From Propioniferax innocua (GTDB taxonomy: Bacteria > Actinomycetota > Actinomycetes > Propionibacteriales > Propionibacteriaceae): a stretch of 64,000 nt of DNA. This document shows, in pieces, positions 59,882 through 64,000 of the stretch. Location: contig NZ_VFOR01000001.1 of the NCBI RefSeq assembly GCF_006716235.1, positions 1,357,690 through 1,421,689 on the forward strand, written 5' to 3'. Below the pieces are notes generated by a model. That model had not been told where the DNA came from. It searched no databases and saw nothing but the letters and a program-made list of their open reading frames with translations. The translations under genes were made by a program, and so were the position numbers. The first letter of the stretch is position 1. The number at the start of each line of letters is the position of its first letter.

Positions 59882-61123
59882 TCAGGCAAAGATCGACCCG
59901 GCCCACTCGGGGTGATCGATGAAGGGGTTGCGGTTGCCCTGCCAGTCCTGGATGACATCGTTGCGGTTCCGCTCGAAGTCATCAACCGGATCCTGGGCGT
60001 GCCACTCGAGGAGCACCGACTGCTTGCCCATGTAGGGGGCCTTTCCGTTGTCGACCTGATCGTTCAGCTCAAGGTCAGGCTCACCGTCGGTACCTTCGTA
60101 GCGCACGGCCATGTACATGATCATGCGCGCCACATCACCCTTGACCTCATCACGGGGCTCGAAGGAGTCCCCGTCGGTGAGGCAGTCCTCAGCTTCGTCC
60201 ACCGGCTCGCCACCGTTGTCGAAGTCCTTGTTGGAGCGCGTCGAGTTCACCGTGGTGTCGGTGGGACGCAGGTGGTGGATGTCGGTGCCGGGCCCCATCG
60301 CGGTGCCGAAGTCACCGTGCGACTTCGCCCAGACATGCTCACGGTTCCAGTCATCGGCGCCGCCACCGTTGCTGCTGGCCGACTGCGAGCGTCCCGAGTA
60401 GAGGAGGAGGACATTGCCGGACTGGTTGGGGTCGGCATCGGTCTCCTTGAGGGCATCCCAGACCTCTTTGTAGCTGAGCTCGTTGTGCCCCGAGATGATC
60501 TGGTTCACAGCAGCCTTCAGCTCCGCCCCCTCCTTGCCGTTCGCTTCGGCCCAGTAACCGGTCGGATCCGATGTGGGGTCAGCAGTCGCGGTCGGCGTCG
60601 GCTCGGGCGTCTCACTCGGCTCCGGCGAGGTCGTCGGCGTCGGCTCAGCAGTCGCAGTCGGCGTCGGCTCGGGCGTCTCACTCGGCTCCGGCGAAGTCGT
60701 CGGCGTCGGCTGCGTCGAACCGTCCGAGACCTCAGTGGTGTTCTTGACGCCGGCATGGGCGAAGTAGGCGGTCAGGTCACCGGTGACGGTGACACGCTGA
60801 CCCATGAGGCCGGGGTTGGAGGCCAGACCCCATTCGGCGCGCAGGCCCTTGGGGAGCTGGACGTAGAGCATGGAGTCGGTATCGGTGGCCTCTGCGTCGT
60901 CGGCGAGGGCAAAGGCGTAATCGTTGGAGAAGTTGTCGTGGACGACCGAATCGCTGGACTGTGGTTCACCGACGATATAGCCGGTCACACTGGCCTTCCC
61001 GGTGTTGTTCGCAATCGCTTCCTCGACGGAGAGAGTCTCGGCCGCATGTGCGGTTCCGAGCCCCACGGCGAGGAGCACCGTGCTGACGAGCGTCGCGAGC
61101 ACGACGCGCAGGTGTGTCTTCAT
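59882..61123 (-). CDS. Secreted endonuclease I-family nuclease
   Basis: The 413-residue protein has a signal peptide (VVLATLVSTVLLAVGLGTAHA), an OB-fold-like region (about 30-125: LSVEEAIANNTGKASVTGYIVGEP...GQRVTVTGDL) and a Thr/Pro-rich linker containing two exact-in-frame 22-residue repeats. An endonuclease I domain (about 190-405) with NREHVWAKSHGDF, the catalytic His, and HHLRPTDTTVNSTRSN follows. It probably degrades extracellular DNA for nutrients or biofilm remodelling. It shares a CTCCGGGG-containing upstream element with the two wall hydrolases. Confidence 0.92.
   Translation of the reverse strand: MKTHLRVVLATLVSTVLLAVGLGTAHAAETLSVEEAIANNTGKASVTGYIVGEPQSSDSVVHDNFSNDYAFALADDAEATDTDSMLYVQLPKGLRAEWGLASNPGLMGQRVTVTGDLTAYFAHAGVKNTTEVSDGSTQPTPTTSPEPSETPEPTPTATAEPTPTTSPEPSETPEPTPTATADPTSDPTGYWAEANGKEGAELKAAVNQIISGHNELSYKEVWDALKETDADPNQSGNVLLLYSGRSQSASSNGGGADDWNREHVWAKSHGDFGTAMGPGTDIHHLRPTDTTVNSTRSNKDFDNGGEPVDEAEDCLTDGDSFEPRDEVKGDVARMIMYMAVRYEGTDGEPDLELNDQVDNGKAPYMGKQSVLLEWHAQDPVDDFERNRNDVIQDWQGNRNPFIDHPEWAGSIFA
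60581..60712. repeat. 66-bp tandem duplication in the endonuclease linker
   Basis: Two near-identical 66-bp units (60581-60646 and 60647-60712) encode the repeated Thr/Pro/Glu linker of 22 residues. The period keeps the frame, so the linker can vary in length. Confidence 0.85.
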
Positions 61124-61159
61124 GATGCGTCCTGGGGGTTGGGGGTGCGGACAATCAGC

Positions 61160-61230
61160 ACTCTAGGCACCTCGGTCCGACGCACGTAGGAGACGAACTC
61201 GGAAGCTTCCATGCCCTTACCCCGGAGACC
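61160..61230 (-). promoter_or_regulatory. Promoter and related upstream element of the endonuclease gene
   Basis: On the minus strand TAGAGT (61160-61165) fits a -10 box; CTCCGGGGTAAGG lies 51 bp upstream (about 61215-61227). It resembles the CTCCGGGGAAGG element of the M23 gene, at a spacing longer by about one helical turn. Confidence 0.5.
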
Positions 61231-61247
61231 TCCATCACCCAGAACAA

Positions 61248-61294
61248 GCAGACTTCAGGCTCGGCGCATGAGCAGCACCGAGCCTGAAGTCTGC
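61248..61294. terminator. Hairpin with 17-bp perfect stem
   Basis: Arms at 61248-61264 and 61278-61294 (core GACTTCAGGCTCGG) enclose 13 nt. It lies between an IS481 3' relic and the endonuclease promoter. It may be the terminator of a lost gene. Confidence 0.6.
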
Positions 61295-61310
61295 GAGGCG
61301 GTCGAGCCCC

Positions 61311-61336
61311 CAGCTGTACTGGCCGGACACGTTGAT
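61311..61336 (-). mobile_element. Relic of an IS481-type transposase 3' end
   Basis: This 26-bp stretch reads INVSGQYS on the minus strand and shares TGTACTGGCCGGACA with the relic at 40344 at corresponding positions. It ends just before the arsR operator. Confidence 0.5.
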
Positions 61337-61340
61337 CTAC

Positions 61341-61390
61341 ACACAAGCGCCTACTTGTTTCACAAATGAGTGCTTGTGTACTGTGTGGGC
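61341..61390 (+). promoter_or_regulatory. Promoter/operator of the ArsR-permease operon
   Basis: Perfect 8-bp arms ACACAAGC (61341-61348) and GCTTGTGT (61372-61379) flank a smaller TTGTTTCACAA symmetry. TTGTTT (61355) and TGTACT (61377) fit -35 and -10 boxes with 16-bp spacing, putting the start site at or near the ATG at 61391 (leaderless). Confidence 0.6.
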
Positions 61391-61789
61391 ATGACCGTTT
61401 CATTGGATGTCGCCCTGCCGCGCACGGACCTGTCGGCGCGGGATCACGCGCGGATGCTTGCTCCGTTGTTGAAGCCTTTGTCAGACGAGAACAGACTGAT
61501 GATCGTACTGACGCTTGCGGCGGGGGCGTGCTCGAACAAGAAGTTGCAGGAGGCCACCGGGTTGAGCCAGGCGCTGGTGAGCCACCATGTGGCGGCTTTG
61601 CGGGAAGCCCAGCTGATCAGTGTGCGAGCCGAGGGGCGGTCCAACATCTACGAGCTGTGTTGTGAGCAGTTGGCGGCGCCGGTGCAGTGGCTCGCTCACT
61701 TGGCGACTCTCACTCCAGAGGGCCAGAAGGCGTGTTGCACTGTCCCCACTGCGGACAACGAAGCATCGCCCGAGGGTGCTGCGCGGTGA
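61391..61789 (+). CDS. ArsR/SmtB-family metal(loid)-responsive repressor
   Basis: The 132-residue repressor has the winged helix of ArsR proteins (PLSDENRLMIVLTLAAGACSNKKLQEATGLSQALVSHHVAALREAQLISVRAEGRSNIYEL). Cysteines occur at 47 (GACSNKK, before the recognition helix), 90-91 (ELCCEQ) and 115-116 (KACCTV), an arrangement that suits As(III)/Sb(III) or soft metal sensing. The symmetrical site upstream would be its operator. The ATG at 61391 is favoured, with the transcript start predicted at the same place. It is coupled by GTGA overlap to the permease. Confidence 0.88.
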   Translation: MTVSLDVALPRTDLSARDHARMLAPLLKPLSDENRLMIVLTLAAGACSNKKLQEATGLSQALVSHHVAALREAQLISVRAEGRSNIYELCCEQLAAPVQWLAHLATLTPEGQKACCTVPTADNEASPEGAAR

Positions 61790-62664
61790 TTCATGCGGCA
61801 CAGACCTTCGGGTTGATCTTGGTCGAGTTGCTCGTCCTGTTCTCGCTGATTTCGGTACTCGTCGCGCTGGCGAATCGGCGATTCGGGCCGGACCGGATCG
61901 AGAGCTGGATGGCCGATGGGCACCTTCCTGGCCCGGTCAAGGGGTTGCTGCTAGGGGCCATCACGCCGTTCTGCTCCTGTTCGACGCTGCCGGTGCTTGC
62001 TGGGATGTTGAAGTCGGGAGTGGCATTTCGGACGTCGATGACCTTCCTGATCTCGTCACCGTTACTGGATCCCATCATCGTGGCCGGGGTGGTGCTGCTG
62101 TTCGGCTGGCGTATCGCACTGGTCTACACGGCAGTCACCGCCGCATGGTCCCTGCTCGCCCCTGTCGTGTGGGAACGACTCGGTATGGCCAGCCAGATCA
62201 AGCGAGTCAAGGTCGTCGGCGACGACAGAACATCCCGTCCTTGGGCAGGACTGCGACATGAGATCCGACCAGCACTCGGCGAGGCCTGGTCCGATCTACG
62301 ACCGTTGCTCGTCCCGATGGTGCTGGGCGTCTCGGTCGGCGCCTGCATCTACGGTTTGGTCCCCCAGGACCAACTCGTCGCGGTCGCCGGCGACGACAAG
62401 CCATGGGCCGTACCGTTGGCCGCCATCCTTGGCGTCCCGCTTTACGTGCGGATCGAGACAATGCTGCCGATTGGCCTGGCCCTCAGTTCGGCCGGGATGG
62501 GGCTCGGCGCCGTGTTCGCACTGATGATCGGCGGCGCCGGAGCCTCCATCCCCGAGGTTTCGATGCTCACCGCCATGTTTAAGCCCCGACTGGTGGTCAC
62601 TTTCGTGGTCACTGTCATCGGTACGGCCATTGCCGCTGGCTATCTCATCCCACTGATCGCTTGA
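61786..62664 (+). CDS. Permease of the DUF318/ArsP family
   Basis: The 292-residue membrane protein has about eight transmembrane segments. The family signature ITPFCSCSTLPVLAGMLKSG includes the Cys63-x-Cys65 pair in the first conserved transmembrane segment; the second half has AILGVPLYVRIETMLPIGLALSSAGMGLGAVFALMIGGAGASIPEVSML. ArsP-type members export methylated trivalent organoarsenicals. Coupling to an ArsR gene supports a metal(loid) export role. The GTG at 61786 overlaps the arsR stop (GTGA). Confidence 0.88.
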   Translation: MIHAAQTFGLILVELLVLFSLISVLVALANRRFGPDRIESWMADGHLPGPVKGLLLGAITPFCSCSTLPVLAGMLKSGVAFRTSMTFLISSPLLDPIIVAGVVLLFGWRIALVYTAVTAAWSLLAPVVWERLGMASQIKRVKVVGDDRTSRPWAGLRHEIRPALGEAWSDLRPLLVPMVLGVSVGACIYGLVPQDQLVAVAGDDKPWAVPLAAILGVPLYVRIETMLPIGLALSSAGMGLGAVFALMIGGAGASIPEVSMLTAMFKPRLVVTFVVTVIGTAIAAGYLIPLIA

Positions 62665-62706
62665 CCCAACCACCACATTCCAACCTCACAAGGAGAACAA
62701 ACAACC

Positions 62707-62865
62707 ATGGGACTCAAGGACTTCTTCACCTCACGCAAGCAGGACAGCAACTGCTGCGGAGCCCAGATCGTCCCCGACGACGACCAGCCCCAGACCGAGC
62801 AGGGAACGCCTACCGAGACAACTACCTCTTCGGTGCCTAACAACGAGGACACGGACGACAACTGA
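62707..62865 (+). CDS. Small acidic di-cysteine protein downstream of the permease
   Basis: This 52-residue reading frame starts with MGLKDFFTSRKQDSNCCGAQIVPDDD. It has an adjacent Cys pair (residues 16-17) and a low-complexity acidic Thr/Asp/Asn-rich tail. Small CCG-containing proteins of this sort are found next to DUF318 permeases. It may be a metal(loid)-binding partner. AAGGAG lies 11 bp upstream and a terminator follows, supporting translation. No domain can be assigned. Confidence 0.72.
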   Translation: MGLKDFFTSRKQDSNCCGAQIVPDDDQPQTEQGTPTETTTSSVPNNEDTDDN

Positions 62866-62879
62866 CAAACCGAACCGAC

Positions 62880-62907
62880 GGGGGCTGCACCACAGGGCGC
62901 AGCCCCC
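62880..62907 (+). terminator. Terminator of the ArsR-permease operon
   Basis: The 9-bp stem GGGGGCTGC (62880-62888) / GCAGCCCCC (62899-62907) with a 10-nt loop lies 14 bp past the stop of the small protein gene. Confidence 0.75.
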
Positions 62908-62930
62908 ATCACCGCCTCCACCACCCGCAT

Positions 62931-63134
62931 CGGCTGCAGACCAACGGCAAGGCGGAACACTTCCACCGCACTCTGGCCGATGGCTGGACCTACGCACGCT
63001 GCCGCGCCTCCGAAGCCGAACGACGCGGCGAGCTGGGTGGCTGGCTGCACTACTACAACCTTCACAGACCCCACACGGCCTGCGGGAACCGGCCGCTCCT
63101 CTCGCGCTTGACCAGCATCCCCGGCCAGTACACC
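62931..63134 (+). pseudogene. IS481-type transposase C-terminal fragment
   Basis: The frame RLQTNGKAEHFHRTLADGW... through YYNLHRPHTACGNRPLLSRL to IPGQYT matches the last ~68 residues of the intact transposase at 42636-43622 but begins without the rest of the gene. The stop codon is replaced by TGG, so the reading frame would continue. The 5' border is next to the terminator at 62907, and bioB ends 28 bp beyond. Confidence 0.85.
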
Positions 63135-63161
63135 TGGCCCGAATCAGTCATCGAACATGCA

Positions 63162-64000
63162 TCAGGCGTTGGCAGCCAGTTCGGTACCGGCTCCACGGCG
63201 TCGGATGGCAACCTCGGGAACCGAATCGTCATCGCCCGTCGCCGATTCGACCCCCTCGGGCTGCTGCCCCTCGATGACGAAGCCACCGTCGGCGATCATC
63301 TTGAGGTCTGCCTGCCCGTCCTGACCCTCGGAGGTGAGGTAGTCACCGAGGAAGATCGAGTTGGCGATCTCGAGGGCGAGCGGCTGCAGGCTCCGCAGGT
63401 GGTACTCGCGCCCGGCGGCGGCGCGCACCTCGGTGTCGGGGTTCACGAAGCGCACCATCGCAAGGATGCGGAGGCAGCGCTGCGGCGTCAGGTGCAGATG
63501 CCCCTCGAGCTCGGTGCCCTCGAACGGCAGCAGGAAGTTGACCGGGACCGAGTCGACACCGAGCTCCCGCAATGCGAAAGCGACCTCGACGAGCTGCTCG
63601 TCGGTCTCCCCCATGCCGGCGATGAGCCCCGAACACGGCGAAAGGCCACCAGCCTTGGCGGCACCGACAGTGTCGGCGCGATCAGCGAACGAGTGCGTCG
63701 AGCAGATCTCGTCGTAGTGCGTCTCTGCGGAGTTGAGGTTGTGGTTGTAGGCATCGACGCCGGCCTCCTGCAGCCGCTTGGCCTTCTCCTCGTCCACGAA
63801 GCCCAAGCAGGCGCACACTTCAACCTCGGGATGGTCCTGACCGATCTGCTCCACGATCCCAGCAACGCGATCCACGTCACGGTTCGAGGGGCCGCGGCCC
63901 GACGCCACGAGGCAGACCCGGCTGGCACCGGCGTCGACACCGGTGCGGATGGCCTCGGTGGCCTGTTCCGGCTTGAGCCAGCTGTACTTGAGCACCTCGG
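63162..64000 (-). CDS. bioB: Biotin synthase, 5' end outside the window
   Basis: The 3' part of a radical SAM enzyme that inserts sulphur into dethiobiotin. The window edge removes the N-terminal part, including the CxxxCxxC cluster motif, so only about 279 codons are seen. Visible features are the [2Fe-2S] cysteines in [19 protein letters not shown] and [12 protein letters not shown], and the Arg in [12 protein letters not shown]. The C-terminal ~45 residues extend past the usual end. The Met-like codon near 63995 is internal, not the start. Confidence 0.94.
   Translation of the reverse strand, partial: EVLKYSWLKPEQATEAIRTGVDAGASRVCLVASGRGPSNRDVDRVAGIVEQIGQDHPEVEVCACLGFVDEEKAKRLQEAGVDAYNHNLNSAETHYDEICSTHSFADRADTVGAAKAGGLSPCSGLIAGMGETDEQLVEVAFALRELGVDSVPVNFLLPFEGTELEGHLHLTPQRCLRILAMVRFVNPDTEVRAAAGREYHLRSLQPLALEIANSIFLGDYLTSEGQDGQADLKMIADGGFVIEGQQPEGVESATGDDDSVPEVAIRRRGAGTELAANA

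Noticed and set aside
63996..64000. Start codon of bioB at the window edge
   Set aside because: The preceding sequence continues in frame and the CxxxCxxC cluster motif of biotin synthase is missing, so the gene begins outside the window.
1..64000. tRNA, rRNA or prophage
   Set aside because: Reading through the intergenic regions, no cloverleaf, rRNA-like sequence or phage structural gene was recognised; this was by eye, not by a covariance search.

Overview
The window is high-GC DNA packed with genes on both strands, with short intergenic gaps, frequent GTG starts, Shine-Dalgarno motifs of the GGAGG type and several likely leaderless transcripts. Gene content points to an actinobacterium, most plausibly of the Propionibacteriales: a GlcNAc-type PTS with a PRD antiterminator, late cobalamin genes, GPP34, LGFP repeats, a DUF6767-like small protein and DUF1684. 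The family-level placement is inference. No rRNA, tRNA, CRISPR array or prophage was seen.

Layout. 1-3.1 kb: PTS operon (antiterminator, EIICB, EIIA). 3.1-9.7 kb: small conserved proteins, a lipase-type hydrolase, an MFS drug exporter, cysE, ridA, an FMN reductase and a proline-rich membrane protein. 9.7-20.4 kb: methyltransferase, fructosamine-kinase-like protein, a translationally coupled HTH regulator/serine hydrolase/membrane protein unit, rraA, DUF1684, an endonuclease VIII-type glycosylase, cupin, YceI and a HAD phosphatase. 20.4-35.2 kb: MFS transporters, GPP34, yaaA, AraC regulator, double VOC protein, an aminopeptidase-like hydrolase, a single-domain voltage-gated cation channel with a Ca-type filter sequence, argE, CPBP protease, an ArgP/LysE pair and a large STAND-LuxR regulator. 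35.2-45.5 kb: MOSC protein, scoAB, two secreted wall hydrolases that share an upstream element, a GlxA regulator facing a DJ-1/DUF1348 operon, an intact IS481-type element, a 16-bp tandem-repeat cluster and an LGFP-RlpA fusion. 45.5-53.1 kb: DHA2 exporter with TetR, aminotransferase plus PPOX-fold protein, a PBP-like lipoprotein lacking its catalytic motifs, and an LctP-type permease. 53.1-58.8 kb: cobO-cobC-cobS-cobU-cobD followed by a YibE/F membrane protein. 58.9-64 kb: SPOR-like membrane protein, secreted endonuclease I, an ArsR/permease/small di-Cys protein operon, an IS481 fragment and the 3' part of bioB.

How it works together. Three themes recur. Envelope biology: PGRP-type amidase, M23 peptidase, RlpA, pseudo-PBP, serine hydrolase and secreted nuclease. 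Transport with a dedicated regulator: TetR/DHA2, ArgP/LysE, ArsR/permease, GlxA/DJ-1 and PRD/PTS. Cofactor metabolism: cobalamin adenosylation and nucleotide-loop assembly, and biotin. Most other genes are stand-alone housekeeping or accessory functions.

The most interesting non-coding structures are a dispersed hairpin family (five copies), a longer repeat built around two of them, a shared element upstream of three secreted hydrolases, and relics of the 3' end of an IS481-type transposase at three sites.
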